Notes: generated by a model from the sequence alone, not told the origin. Positions 10,315-19,052 are shown, counted from the first letter of the stretch. The stretch: 64,000 bases of DNA from Glycomyces sp. TRM65418 (GCF_019710475.1 NZ_JAJFAX010000001.1:992001-1056000), one strand, 5' to 3'. Translations and numbers: made by a program.

Positions 10315-10592
10315 GGCGCGTCCTGCTTCGCTCGGAGGTCCTTCAGCAGCAGTCAGACTAGCAAACCGCCGCATCCCGGGAACGCGTGAAAAGGCTCCTC
10401 AGTGCGAACGAGGACGCGAAGCCCTTGGGGCCCTTCCGTGTCCGCTCGCACACGCCCGGAGTCGGAGTAAACCGCGCGAAAGCCGTCGAATCCGCGCGAG
10501 CCGGCCCGTACCGGCTCAACGGGCCCCACCGGGACGGGCACCGTCCGGTAAGGTGACCGCTACCGCATCCCCAGTCCCGAGGACCTCGCCCC

Positions 10593-11480
10593 ATGACCAT
10601 GCCGCCCCCGCCCCCGGACCGCATGCACCTCCAGTACCGGCCGGTGCCGCCGCCTCCGCCGGGGTCCCCCCGGCCGCAGACGGCGGGCCCGGGCGGCGCG
10701 TACGGCCCGCTGCAGCGGCCGATGGGCGGCATGGCCGCAGGCGGGGCGGCCGAACCGCAGCGGCCTGCGGCGCGCCCCCGCGCGGTCGCCATCGCCGCGA
10801 TCGCACTCGGCCTCCTCGCGGCCGTGGCCGCCTGGCAGATCTGGCTGTACATCGAGGACATCCTCGGCTACCTCGAGTGGGCCCGGGAGAACGGTTCTCG
10901 GAACCCCGAGTCGTACACGCTGGTCGGCGAGCTCTTCAGCGGCACGTTCCCACAGCCCGGGGCGTGGGTCGCCGCCTACGCGGTGGTCCTCGTCTGCGCG
11001 GTGATCACGATTCCCGCCCTGCTCAAAGGCGCGGCATTCGGTCGGATCTTCGGACTCGTCTGGTCGATCCCGGCGATCGTCACCGGCGGATACGCGTTGT
11101 ACCGCTCCATCGACGTCTACAACGAGTTGTTCGCCGTCACCGGGATGCCGCTGTTCTCAGGACCGGAGCCCTACGGCTGGTATCTGGCCGCCGACACCGC
11201 GTTCCTGACCGCCGCGCTCGCGGTCTTCGTCTTCACGCTGGTGCCCGGGGTCAGGGCCTGGACGCCCGTGAAGCCTTCCGGTCCGATCCCCATGATGGTC
11301 CCCATGGGACAGCCCCAGGTCCAGCAGCAGTACCAGCAGTACCAGCCGCCGCAGCAAGGCGGGCCGCCTCCCCGGCACGGTCCCGCGCCGCAAGGAGGGC
11401 CGGGCCCGCAGTCCGGCCCGTACGGCGGACCTCAACAGGGGAATCAGGCGCCGCGGCAGCAGCCGTACGGGCCTTACTGA
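10593..11480 (+). CDS. four-helix membrane protein with Pro-rich N-terminus and Gln/Pro-rich C-terminus
   Basis: A 295-residue protein. Residues 1-65 are Pro/Gly-rich and disordered. Four hydrophobic segments follow: about 68-88 (AVAIAAIALGLLAAVAAWQIWLY is its core), about 125-145, about 150-170 and about 197-217. A Gln/Pro-rich tail (QVQQQYQQYQPPQQGG) ends the protein. This is the common actinobacterial 'Pro-rich plus TM' design, and no function is assigned. ATG follows GAGGACCTC. Its stop overlaps the 3' end of the convergent gene by 7 nt. Confidence 0.75.
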   Translation: MTMPPPPPDRMHLQYRPVPPPPPGSPRPQTAGPGGAYGPLQRPMGGMAAGGAAEPQRPAARPRAVAIAAIALGLLAAVAAWQIWLYIEDILGYLEWARENGSRNPESYTLVGELFSGTFPQPGAWVAAYAVVLVCAVITIPALLKGAAFGRIFGLVWSIPAIVTGGYALYRSIDVYNELFAVTGMPLFSGPEPYGWYLAADTAFLTAALAVFVFTLVPGVRAWTPVKPSGPIPMMVPMGQPQVQQQYQQYQPPQQGGPPPRHGPAPQGGPGPQSGPYGGPQQGNQAPRQQPYGPY

Positions 11481-12532
11481 CCCGTCGAGGACCGCCAGCC
11501 GCAGACCCTCGTGTCGAGCGTCTCGGAGGACTGCTCGATCTCGATGCTCAGGTCGATGGCGGTGCCGTCGTCGAATTCGACCGTGACCGCCGTGTCGCTG
11601 GTGCTCATCGGCTGGACTTCGGCGCCCTCGGCGTCCCAGGACTCCCACTCGGCGAGGTACTCCTCGACGGGGCGGTCCCGGTAGTCCTCGCAGAGCATCG
11701 CGTAGGCCTGGTCCCAGTCCTCCTCGGCGATCGCGCCGATGAACTCCTCGGCGGTGGCCTCGACCTTGTCGGCGACCGAGTTCGCGAAGACGACGAACGC
11801 GGCGATCACCGCGACGACGATGCCGATGAGCAAGAGCGCGCCGCCGCCGATGCCGAGCCCCAGTTTCAGGCCGAAGTTCCGGGAGCGCTCGGAAGGCGGG
11901 ACCGCGAACGGGACTCGGGTGCCGGTGGGCTGCGGCGGGGCCGAGGGCGCGGGAGGCGGCTCGACCTCCTTGGTGGTCGGCGGCAGCGCGAGCGTCTCGG
12001 CGGTCCCGGGTGAGACCGAGGCAGGGGCTTCGGCGTCGGGCGCGACCGGTTCGGGCATGGACGGCTCGGGTTCGAGCGGGATCGGGGGCGCCCCGGGGTC
12101 GGGCGCGATCTGGGCGGGGGCGGCGGGGTCGGCGACCGCTTCGACGGACGTGTGCGGCTCGGCCTCGACCGGCGCCCGATGCGGCGACGACTCCGGCTCG
12201 GGCGGGGGCCCGGCGGTCGAGGACGGCTGCGGGGAGTCGGCCTGCGGGGACCCGAGCGGAATCGGTTCGTTCGTCGCGGTCTCGATCGGCACCGGTTCGC
12301 CGGAGGCGGGTTCGTTCCGGGCGGGCCGGTCGGTCGCGATCGGCGCGGGCTCGCTCAGTGCGCCTTCGCTCGGTGCACGGCCGCCCGTCGCGGGCGGCGC
12401 CGCCGCTGACCGGTTCGGCGTCGGTTCGTCGGGAGCCGGCTCGCGCGGCGCGGACCGGCCCGGATCGGGGTCGATCGGCACGGGCTCGGACGGGCCGCGT
12501 TGCGGTTCCTGAGGATTCGGCCGATCGGTCAT
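11474..12532 (-). CDS. Pro/Glu-rich single-pass protein with DUF4878-like outer domain
   Basis: A 352-residue protein. Residues 1-225 are a Pro/Glu/Ala-rich cytosolic region with many PEP and EPVPIE repeats. One transmembrane helix follows (LGIGGGALLLIGIVVAVIAA), then a ~110-residue outer domain. The outer domain has the pattern of small lumenal domains that count on AEEFIGAIAEEDWDQAYAMLC, with cysteines that could pair (MLCEDY and RVCGW). ATG 12532 overlaps the upstream stop as ATGA, indicating coupling with the ABM-domain gene. Function is unknown; mycobacterial and Streptomyces surface proteins often share this form. Confidence 0.75.
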   Translation of the reverse strand: MTDRPNPQEPQRGPSEPVPIDPDPGRSAPREPAPDEPTPNRSAAAPPATGGRAPSEGALSEPAPIATDRPARNEPASGEPVPIETATNEPIPLGSPQADSPQPSSTAGPPPEPESSPHRAPVEAEPHTSVEAVADPAAPAQIAPDPGAPPIPLEPEPSMPEPVAPDAEAPASVSPGTAETLALPPTTKEVEPPPAPSAPPQPTGTRVPFAVPPSERSRNFGLKLGLGIGGGALLLIGIVVAVIAAFVVFANSVADKVEATAEEFIGAIAEEDWDQAYAMLCEDYRDRPVEEYLAEWESWDAEGAEVQPMSTSDTAVTVEFDDGTAIDLSIEIEQSSETLDTRVCGWRSSTGQ

Positions 12533-12900
12533 CGGGAGGCCTCCCGGCGGGCTTCGTCGGGGTCCGGGGTGCGGTCGGAGCCGGTGCGCCGCGGCTCGCC
12601 GCCGGGCTCGCACTCGGCGAGGACCTCGAAGCCGGAGGCCTCGGGGAGGGCGCGGGACAGGAGCGGCGTGGCCATCTTCACCTGGAAGTTCGACAGGGCC
12701 CGGCGATAGGACCCGACGCCGTTCCACTCGGTCCAGAGCATCCAGGTCGCGGCCTCGGCGCCGAAGTCGTCGATGGCGCGGCCGAGGCCGCCGCGCAGGT
12801 AGCCCTCGCAGGAGGCGAGCGCCGCCAGCGCGCCCTCGGCGTCGCGGGCGAAGGTCTCCGTCTCGCCTTCGCTTACGGCGAAACGATATAGAACCAGCAC
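12529..12900 (-). CDS. ABM-domain (dimeric alpha/beta barrel) protein
   Basis: A 123-residue cytosolic protein. Residues 1-95 look like an antibiotic biosynthesis monooxygenase (ABM) fold: a first strand (LVLYRFAV), a helix (FARDAEGALAALASCEGYLRGGLGRA), a strand (TWMLWTEWNG) and a second helix. The C-terminal 25 residues are Pro/Arg/Asp-rich and disordered. The start is GTG. It follows zur by 10 nt, so it may be read from the zur transcript. The substrate is unknown, and many ABM proteins have no known activity. Confidence 0.7.
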   Translation of the reverse strand: MLVLYRFAVSEGETETFARDAEGALAALASCEGYLRGGLGRAIDDFGAEAATWMLWTEWNGVGSYRRALSNFQVKMATPLLSRALPEASGFEVLAECEPGGEPRRTGSDRTPDPDEARREASR

Positions 12901-12910
12901 GGTCCCAACC

Positions 12911-13321
12911 CTACTTGGCGCAGTCGGCGCACAGGCCGTGGAGTTCGAGCGTGTGTCCGACGTCGGTGAACCCGTGGTCGGCGGCGACCTTGTTGGCCCA
13001 GCGTTCGACGGTGGGCCCGGCGACCTCGACGGTCTTGCCGCACGAGCGGCACACCAGGTGGTGGTGGTGTTCCTCGGCCGAGCAGAGGCGGTAGAGGTGG
13101 TCGCCGCCGGGCAGGCGCATGACGTCGACGATCTCGGCCTCCGCGAAGGCCTGGAGGGTGCGGTAGACGGTGGTGAGGCCGATCTTGGACCCGGCGTCGC
13201 GGAGGATGGCGTGGAGGTCCTGGGCGCTGCGGAAGGCGTCGTCGTGCTCGAGCAGTTCGAGGATCGCGGTCCGCTGCTTGGTGGACCGGGCCATGTTCTC
13301 GGCGGGAGGCTTCGAGGCCAC
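12911..13321 (-). CDS. zur: Fur-family zinc uptake regulator
   Basis: A 136-residue Fur-family repressor. The winged helix is at residues about 10-80 (recognition segment SKIGLTTVYRTLQAFAEAEIV). The metal domain has the HHHHLVCRSCGKTVEV hinge and a C-terminal CADC; the two CxxC pairs form the structural zinc site. GTG 13321 overlaps the upstream smtB stop by one base (TAGTG); an ATG at 13294 (MARSTKQR) is an alternative. Gene order smtB-zur matches the mycobacterial smtB-furB pair. Its target here is the perfect box at 16704-16718 upstream of znuA. Assignment as Zur rather than Fur rests on this context. Confidence 0.9.
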   Translation of the reverse strand: MASKPPAENMARSTKQRTAILELLEHDDAFRSAQDLHAILRDAGSKIGLTTVYRTLQAFAEAEIVDVMRLPGGDHLYRLCSAEEHHHHLVCRSCGKTVEVAGPTVERWANKVAADHGFTDVGHTLELHGLCADCAK

Positions 13322-13638
13322 TAGCGTTCCTCTCGGGCGTGGTGGACGGCGTCGGTGACGATGTGGGCGATGTGGTCGTCGATGAGCGAGTAGGAGATCT
13401 CGCGCCCCGACCTGGTGCCGCGCACGATACCCGCTCCCCGCAGGACCCGCAAATGCTGTGAGACCAGGGGCTGGGTGACGCGGAGGGTCTCCACGATCTG
13501 GTGCACGTACTTCGGTCCCTCGGCCAGTTCCATGACGATGGCGATGCGCAGGGGTGCGGCGAGGGCGCGCAGGAGCTCCCCCGCCGCTTCATAGTCGGCT
13601 GGGGTGGACTCTTCGGCTAGCTCGGTCTCGGTCCGCAC
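13321..13638 (-). CDS. ArsR/SmtB-family zinc-sensing repressor
   Basis: A 105-residue winged-helix repressor. The recognition helix lies in VTQPLVSQHLRVLRGAGIV. The last helix carries D-x-H and H-x-x-E (DDHIAHIVTDAVHHARE) with the 10-residue spacing of the alpha5 zinc site of SmtB and CzrA, so it should sense Zn(II). It lacks an ELCVC loop, so it is not an arsenic or lead sensor. Start GTG 13638 was chosen because the family begins shortly before ELAEEST; upstream in-frame codons would overlap the znuB region. It is read with zur and probably controls it, as SmtB does in mycobacteria (inference). Confidence 0.88.
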   Translation of the reverse strand: MRTETELAEESTPADYEAAGELLRALAAPLRIAIVMELAEGPKYVHQIVETLRVTQPLVSQHLRVLRGAGIVRGTRSGREISYSLIDDHIAHIVTDAVHHAREER

Positions 13639-13700
13639 CCCGCAAAAATATCGCGTCTCGGTTCCATCTGCGGGTTCAGGTGCCGCGGGTCCCGTTCGGA

Positions 13701-14645
13701 TCATGCGCTCGGGGACGGCTGCGGGCCGTCGGGACGGCCGCCGGACGGCCGGGAACCGGGGAGTTCGACTTCGAGCGGCTCGCCTTCAGGCGGGAGGTGG
13801 CCGCGTCCGGTGCGGCGCAGGCCGCGGACGAGCGCGGCGGCGAGCGCGGTGGCGACGAAGACGGCGACGCCGATGAGGACGATCGTGGAGCCGGGCGGGA
13901 CGTCCTTGGCGGCGGAGGCGAAGACGCCCGTGCCGGCGATGAGGAGGCCGGCGGCCATCGCGCTGAACATGGTGGCTTTGAACGAGCGGGTGAACTGCTG
14001 GACGGTGACGACCGGGATGACGAGGAGGGCGCTCACGAGCAGGAGGCCGACCGCGCGCATGGAGACCGAGACGGTGACGGCGGTGGTGATGAGGAGCAGC
14101 AGGTTGAGCGCGGCGACGGGCAGGCCCGAGACGCGCGCGTACTGCTCGTCGGCGCAGATGGCGGCGAGCCAGGGCCGGAGGACGAGCATGAGGGCGGCGA
14201 CGAGCGCGCCGCCGATCGCGATGGTCCAGACCTCTGCCCATCCAGCGGTCAGGAGCGAGCCGAAGAGGTACTGCTGGAGGTTGGCGACGCCTTTGTCGGA
14301 GGCGATGCCGGTGAGGTAGACGCCGCCGGCGATGCCGCCGTAGAACATCATGGCGAGGGCGACGTCGCCGGAGGTCTTGGAGTGGCTGCGGAGCAGTTCC
14401 ATGACGATGGAGGCGGCCACGGTGACGGCGAGGGTCGTCCACATGGGAGCCGCGCCGGTGATGAAGCCGATGGCGACGCCGGTGAGGGCGATGTGGCCGA
14501 GGCCGTCGCCGATGAGGGCGAGGCGCTTCTGGACGAGGAAGACGCCGACGGCGGGCGCGCAGAGGCCGACGACGAGCGCGCTGATGAGGGCGCGCTGCAT
14601 GAACTCGTACTGGAAGTAGTCGAGGATCGACAGGTCGAGGTTCAC
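13701..14645 (-). CDS. znuB: zinc ABC transporter permease
   Basis: A 314-residue membrane protein of the ABC-3 family with about eight hydrophobic helices. It starts VNLDLSILDYFQYEFMQRAL and contains the typical GLGHIALTGVAIGF segment. It moves zinc delivered by ZnuA, powered by ZnuC. GTG 14645 is set by GGAG 6 nt upstream. The C-terminal ~35 residues (after ALVRGLRRTGRG) are Pro/Gly/Glu-rich and cytosolic. It is separated from znuC by 112 nt of repetitive GC-rich DNA rich in GAGTCGACGG, which is unusual because such genes normally overlap. Confidence 0.92.
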   Translation of the reverse strand: MNLDLSILDYFQYEFMQRALISALVVGLCAPAVGVFLVQKRLALIGDGLGHIALTGVAIGFITGAAPMWTTLAVTVAASIVMELLRSHSKTSGDVALAMMFYGGIAGGVYLTGIASDKGVANLQQYLFGSLLTAGWAEVWTIAIGGALVAALMLVLRPWLAAICADEQYARVSGLPVAALNLLLLITTAVTVSVSMRAVGLLLVSALLVIPVVTVQQFTRSFKATMFSAMAAGLLIAGTGVFASAAKDVPPGSTIVLIGVAVFVATALAAALVRGLRRTGRGHLPPEGEPLEVELPGSRPSGGRPDGPQPSPSA

Positions 14646-14757
14646 TTGCCGCTCCGGGGGTCGGGGTGGGCGGGAGTCGACGGCTCGGCGGCCGCGGAGG
14701 CGGTTCGCCGCCGGAGGAGTCGCCGGCCTCGGGAGTCGACGGATCGGCGATCGGTGC

Positions 14758-15573
14758 TCATTTGCCGCCCCAGAAGTCGTCGGTGCCGTCGGCGTTGCCG
14801 AAGGAGATCCGGGGCGCGGCCCCGTCGAGTTTGGGGCGCGGGTGGGGCGAGGGGTGGGGGTGGACGTGCTGGTGGGCGGGGTCGGCGTGCTCGCCGACGG
14901 GGCGCGGCGGGGCGCCGTCGTGGACGACTTCGCCGTCGGCGAGGACCACGGCGCGGTCGAGGCGGTCGGTGAGCGGCCCGAGTTCGTGGGTGACGAGGAG
15001 GACGGCGCATCCGGCGTCGACGCGGTCGGCGATGACCTTCGCGAGGGCGGCCTGGGTCTCGGCGTCGACGCCGACGGTGGGCTCGTCCATGATGAGCAGT
15101 TCGGGGTCGGTGGCGAGGGCGCGGGCGATGAGGACGCGCTGCTGCTGGCCGCCGGAGAGGGTGTCGACGGAGCAGTGGGCGTGCTCGGCGAGGCCGACTT
15201 CGGCGAGGCTGCGGACGACGGCGTCGCGGTCGGCGCGGCCGGCGGGCATGCCGAGGAAGCGGTGGGCGAGGCGGCCTTGGGAGACGACTTCGGCGGCCGT
15301 GGAGGGGACGCCGGAGGCGGCACCGGTGCGCTGCGGGACGTAGCCGATGCGTTTCCAGGCGCGGAAGCGCTTCTGGGGGGTGCCGAAGAGCTCGATGGCG
15401 CCGTTCGCGAGCGGGACGAGCCCGGCGACGGCCTTGATCAGCGTGGACTTGCCGGAGCCGTTGGCGCCCATGAGGGCCACGGCCTCTCCGGATTCGACGG
15501 CGAGGTCCACGCCGCGGACGACGGCGCGACCGCCGTAGGAGACGGTCGCGCCGCGGACGTTGAGGACGGGCAT
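14758..15573 (-). CDS. znuC: zinc ABC transporter ATP-binding protein with His-rich tail
   Basis: A 271-residue ABC ATPase. Walker A is GANGSGKST, the signature is LSGGQQQR, Walker B is LLIMDEP and the switch His is in VTHE. After residue ~215 there is a Pro/His-rich tail (EHADPAHQHVHPHPSPHPRP) that could bind zinc; ZnuC tails of this sort are known in some bacteria. It couples ATP hydrolysis to ZnuB. Its ATG is 15 nt after the znuA stop, so they share a transcript. Confidence 0.93.
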   Translation of the reverse strand: MPVLNVRGATVSYGGRAVVRGVDLAVESGEAVALMGANGSGKSTLIKAVAGLVPLANGAIELFGTPQKRFRAWKRIGYVPQRTGAASGVPSTAAEVVSQGRLAHRFLGMPAGRADRDAVVRSLAEVGLAEHAHCSVDTLSGGQQQRVLIARALATDPELLIMDEPTVGVDAETQAALAKVIADRVDAGCAVLLVTHELGPLTDRLDRAVVLADGEVVHDGAPPRPVGEHADPAHQHVHPHPSPHPRPKLDGAAPRISFGNADGTDDFWGGK

Positions 15574-15588
15574 TCGTCTAATGCTGCC

Positions 15589-16683
15589 CTACGCCGCACC
15601 GAGGGCGGTCTGCAACTCGGCGAGGTTCTCGCGCATCACAGTGAAGTAGTCGGCGCCGGCGTCGACCTGCTCGTCGGTGAGGCCTTCGAGCGGGTTGAGG
15701 ACGGCGGTCCGGGCCCCGGTCTCGGCCGCGAGCGTGTCGGCGATGTCGGGCGAGACGAGGGTCTCGAAGAAGATCGTGGTGACGCCGTTGGCCTCGACGT
15801 ATTCGGCGACCTCGGCCATGCGCTGGGTGTCGGGCTCCTGGTCGGGGCTCAGGCCGGAGATGGCGACCTGGTCGAGGCCGTAGCGGTCGGCGAGGTAGCC
15901 GAAGGCGGCGTGGGAGGTGACGATGGCGTCGCCGCCGCGGGCGGCGAGGCCGTCGGCGATCTCGGCGTCGAGGGCGGTGAGGTCGTCGGCGAAGGCCTGC
16001 GCCGCGGCCTCGTAGTCGTCGGCGTTGGCGTCGTCGAGTCCGGCGAGGCCGTCGGCGATGGCGGTGCCGATCGCGGCGTAGCGGGTCGGGTCGAGCCAGA
16101 CGTGGGGGTCGGTGCCTTCGAGTTCCTCGTCGTGGTCGTGGCCCTCTTCGCTGTGCTCGTCCTCGGAGGGGTCGGCTTCGGCGGAGGCGTCTTCGGAGGC
16201 GGTGGCTTCTTCGCTGTGCTCGTTTTCGGCGTGGTCGTGGCCGTCTTCGGAGTGCTCGTCCGTGTGCTCTTCCTCGGTGTGCGCTTCCTCGGCGTGGCCG
16301 TCTTCGAAGACCTCGGTGGAGTCGTAGCCGAGGGTGTCGACGGCGGTGAGCACGTCGAGGGACTTGTCGGCGGCGTACTCCTCGATGGCGGCGTCGAGTT
16401 CGGGGATGAAGCCCTTGAGGTAGACGACGTATTCGGCCTCTTCGATGGCCGCGATGTCGGAGGGCGAGAGTTCGAGGTCGTGGGGTTCCTGGCCGGCCGG
16501 GGTCAGGTTGGTGACCGAGACGTGGTCGCCGCCGACCCGCTCGGTGGCGAAGGTCAGGGGGTAGAAGGCGGTGACGACGTCGATCTCGCCGTCGGCGGCG
16601 TCGTCGCCGCCGCCGCAGGCGGCGAGGGCGGCGGCCGCGGCGAGTCCGGCGATGGGCACGAGGATGAATCGGGAACGGCGCAT
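15589..16683 (-). CDS. znuA: zinc-binding lipoprotein of ABC importer (cluster A-I)
   Basis: A 364-residue lipoprotein. Start ATG 16683 gives a signal peptide ending in lipobox LAAC. Two ZnuA lobes follow with metal-ligand His residues (GGDH near residue 50, DPHVW near 195, and HAAF near 260). An insertion of ~55 residues between about 130 and 190 is very rich in His, Asp and Glu (repeated EEHTDEHSEDGHDHAE-like units). This is the His-rich zinc-scavenging loop known from other ZnuA proteins, here unusually acidic. It is the first gene of znuACB, and the Zur box lies 21 nt upstream of its start codon. Confidence 0.94.
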   Translation of the reverse strand: MRRSRFILVPIAGLAAAAALAACGGGDDAADGEIDVVTAFYPLTFATERVGGDHVSVTNLTPAGQEPHDLELSPSDIAAIEEAEYVVYLKGFIPELDAAIEEYAADKSLDVLTAVDTLGYDSTEVFEDGHAEEAHTEEEHTDEHSEDGHDHAENEHSEEATASEDASAEADPSEDEHSEEGHDHDEELEGTDPHVWLDPTRYAAIGTAIADGLAGLDDANADDYEAAAQAFADDLTALDAEIADGLAARGGDAIVTSHAAFGYLADRYGLDQVAISGLSPDQEPDTQRMAEVAEYVEANGVTTIFFETLVSPDIADTLAAETGARTAVLNPLEGLTDEQVDAGADYFTVMRENLAELQTALGAA

Positions 16684-16703
16684 GATTGAACTCTGCCCAG
16701 TCA

Positions 16704-16718
16704 TGACAATCATTGTCA
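16704..16718. promoter_or_regulatory. Zur box upstream of znuA
   Basis: TGACAATCATTGTCA is a perfect 7-1-7 inverted repeat. It matches the actinobacterial Zur operator pattern TGAnAATnATTnTCA. It lies 21-35 nt before the znuA start codon, where a bound repressor would block the promoter. Confidence 0.9.
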
Positions 16719-16722
16719 ACAC

Positions 16723-17119
16723 CTAATATGTGCGGCGTGGAGCGAAGCCATGGAGATGACCAGGGCAAATGCCGTTCGCGCGGAGGCACGGCGACACGAG
16801 CGGATGACAGGTATCACCTGGCTTCTGCGCCGACCCGGCGCCGAATCACACGAACGGAGGAATCCCGAGGCCGCCGGGCCCGGCTTGTCGTACCCCTCGG
16901 GCACCGTTGAAAACCGGGGGCCCAGCCCGCCGGCTCCCGTGAGTGTCCGACGTGCCCGGCGGCCGGAGGCGCCGACCGGCTCCGCGGAGCCGACGCCGGC
17001 AGCCGACCGCAGCGGGCGGCCGGCTCGGCGGGATCGGCGCGGGCGGCCGATCCCCGCGCGTTTGGCGGCGCACCGGCTCCACCGGGGCGGCGGCGGCCGA
17101 CCCCGGCACGGTCCGGGGC
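16723..17119. other. 397-nt intergenic region without a gene
   Basis: This lies between the znuA start and the end of the TIGR03943-family gene. Open frames exist on both strands but have no Shine-Dalgarno and are low-complexity Arg/Pro/Ala. I see no RNA structure or repeat. Confidence 0.5.
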
Positions 17120-17839
17120 CTACTGGTACTCGTTCTCCGGGCTCGGGATCTCGGTGATCGACTCGACCTCGATGTACGGCACGAGCGCCCCGTTGATCTC
17201 GTCCCGGCCCTGCTGGGGCGAGTACTCGCCGATGACCTCCACCCACTGGTCGGGTTCCAGGCCGGACGGGATCTCGCCGTCGAAGCCGATCTTCACCGGC
17301 CGCGCGTCGGCCGCGCAGCACGAGACGACCATGCGCGCCAGCTGCGGCTCGTCGCCGTCGTAGAGGATGAACCCGCGCAGCTGGATCCGGTGGCCTTCGA
17401 GCGTCTCGCCCTCGTCGAAGATCGCCCGCGCGGCGTAGTCGAGCAGGGTCAGCGGCACCGGGTCCACGTCGTCCGGGAGTTCGGGGTAGGTCGAGCGGTT
17501 CTCCTCAGCGCCCAGCACGGTGCCGGTCCGCTCGGCCTCGTAGGAGCCGAGCGCGTCAGGAGCCACCAAGAGCATCCCGATCACGGGCGCGAGGAGGAGC
17601 CACGCGACCTTCGGTTCGCCGTGGCCGTCGTGGCAGCCGTCGGCGTCGACCGCCTCCTGCTTGTCGCGCCAGGCGTTCCAGCCGGTGATCGCGGCGACCG
17701 CGACGAGGATGATCCCGGCCGGGACGATGAGCCAGAACGCGTAGGGCTTCACGTAGTTGAGGTACTCCCCCGTCCAGGCCAGGCGGAGCATGCCGCCGCC
17801 CACGAGAAGCAGGATGACCGCCTGCGCATCGCGTCTCAC
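17120..17839 (-). CDS. TIGR03943/DUF1980-family permease subunit (YcgQ-like)
   Basis: A 239-residue membrane protein. Two or three hydrophobic helices fill residues 1-90 (AVILLLVGGGMLRLAW and YAFWLIVPAGIILVAVAAI), and the C-terminal domain carries the conserved VVSCCAADARP motif followed by the G-[FY]-D-G segment. GTG 17839 overlaps the upstream permease stop (GTGA), so the two are translationally coupled. The family is always found with a DUF318 permease and is thought to form a two-subunit transporter; the substrate is not established. The position next to the zinc block suggests metal transport (inference). Confidence 0.88.
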   Translation of the reverse strand: MRRDAQAVILLLVGGGMLRLAWTGEYLNYVKPYAFWLIVPAGIILVAVAAITGWNAWRDKQEAVDADGCHDGHGEPKVAWLLLAPVIGMLLVAPDALGSYEAERTGTVLGAEENRSTYPELPDDVDPVPLTLLDYAARAIFDEGETLEGHRIQLRGFILYDGDEPQLARMVVSCCAADARPVKIGFDGEIPSGLEPDQWVEVIGEYSPQQGRDEINGALVPYIEVESITEIPSPENEYQ

Positions 17840-18885
17840 AGCCAGATCACTCCCATCAGGACGCTCGCCGCCACGGCCGCGCAGAACGCGGCCGGCGCGA
17901 AGCGGGCCGCGAAGCCGCGGCCGAAGGTCCCGGCCTGCATGGCCGCGAGTTTCACGTCGATGAACGGCCCGACGACCATGAACGCCAGCTTCGCGGTGGG
18001 CGAGAACTGCGTCAGCGAGGCGGCCACGAACGCGTCCGATTCGGAGCAGATCGAGACCAGCACCGCCAGGACCGCCAGCGCGAGGACCCCGAGGACGGGG
18101 TGCTCGGCGATCGGCGCGAGCCAGGTCTCGGGGACGAGCGTGTTGAGGCTCGCGGCGATGGCGGCGCCGATGACGAGGTAGCCGCCGGCGTGGAGGAAGT
18201 CGTGCCGGATCGCGGCCCAGAACGCGGCCCATCTGCCGTCGTCGTGGTGGCGGTGCTTGGGGAGGTTGAGCCATTCGGTCTTGCCGAGGCGGGCCCAGAG
18301 CCAGCCGATCGAGATGGCGGCGGCGAGCGAGGCGGTGACGCGGGCGGCGACCATCTCCGGGTCGCCGGGGAAGGCCACGAAGGTCGAGACGACGACGATC
18401 GGGTTGATCGCCGGGGAGGCGAGCATGAAGGTGAAGGCGGCGGCGGGGGCGACGCCGCGGCGGACGAGGGCCCCGGCGACGGGCACGGACGCGCATTCGC
18501 ACGCGGGCAGGACGGCCCCGGCGACGCCGGCGGCGGGGACGGCCAGGACGGTGCGCTTGGGGACGACCTTGTGGAAGAAGCCGGCCGGGACGAACGCGGC
18601 GATCGCGGCGGAGAGGACGACGCCGAGGACGAGGAACGGGAAGGCCTGGACGCAGACGGCGACGAAGCGGGCGGCCCAGGCCTGAGCGACGGGGGCGGCG
18701 AAGATCTCGGTGAGGCCGGGCCGGGCGGTGAGGCCGAAGATGAGCAGGAGCGCGAGGGCCTCGATGGAGGTGAGCCCGCGCCGTCGCCGGGGCGCGGCGA
18801 GGGGCGGAGACTCCGAAGAGCTCTCTGGGCTGGCGAGGTCGGCGCTCACGCTGTCATTGTGCGGCATGGACCGCGGTGCGTGCAC
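17836..18885 (-). CDS. DUF318-family permease (YcgR/YraQ-like)
   Basis: A 349-residue protein with eight or so transmembrane helices. Two conserved blocks of the family are clear: LPACECASVPVAGALVRRG with SPAINP, and CSESDAFVAAS with GPFIDVK. The cysteines in CEC and CSES could bind metal or take part in redox chemistry. GTG 18885 has GGAGAGG 5-6 nt upstream; an ATG at 18867 lacks one. It forms a coupled pair with the TIGR03943 gene. No Zur box is visible upstream. Confidence 0.88.
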   Translation of the reverse strand: MHAPRSMPHNDSVSADLASPESSSESPPLAAPRRRRGLTSIEALALLLIFGLTARPGLTEIFAAPVAQAWAARFVAVCVQAFPFLVLGVVLSAAIAAFVPAGFFHKVVPKRTVLAVPAAGVAGAVLPACECASVPVAGALVRRGVAPAAAFTFMLASPAINPIVVVSTFVAFPGDPEMVAARVTASLAAAISIGWLWARLGKTEWLNLPKHRHHDDGRWAAFWAAIRHDFLHAGGYLVIGAAIAASLNTLVPETWLAPIAEHPVLGVLALAVLAVLVSICSESDAFVAASLTQFSPTAKLAFMVVGPFIDVKLAAMQAGTFGRGFAARFAPAAFCAAVAASVLMGVIWL

Positions 18886-19052
18886 GTCCGCCTCTCCGTC
18901 TCACCCGGCGCACGCGGCGGCGCGGTCGGCATGGTTCGAGCAGGCGCCCGCTCAGCTCCGCCGCCCTCCGGCGGCTTCACCGCGCGGTGTCGGACGTGCG
19001 CATCCCTTACCTCTGCAGCTGGGAGCGTGCCAGGACTCATTACTCTGATGCG

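Noticed and set aside
16750-17157. A 135-codon plus-strand frame between znuA and the permease subunit gene
   Set aside because: No Shine-Dalgarno, Arg/Pro-rich throughout, and its end overlaps a supported gene.
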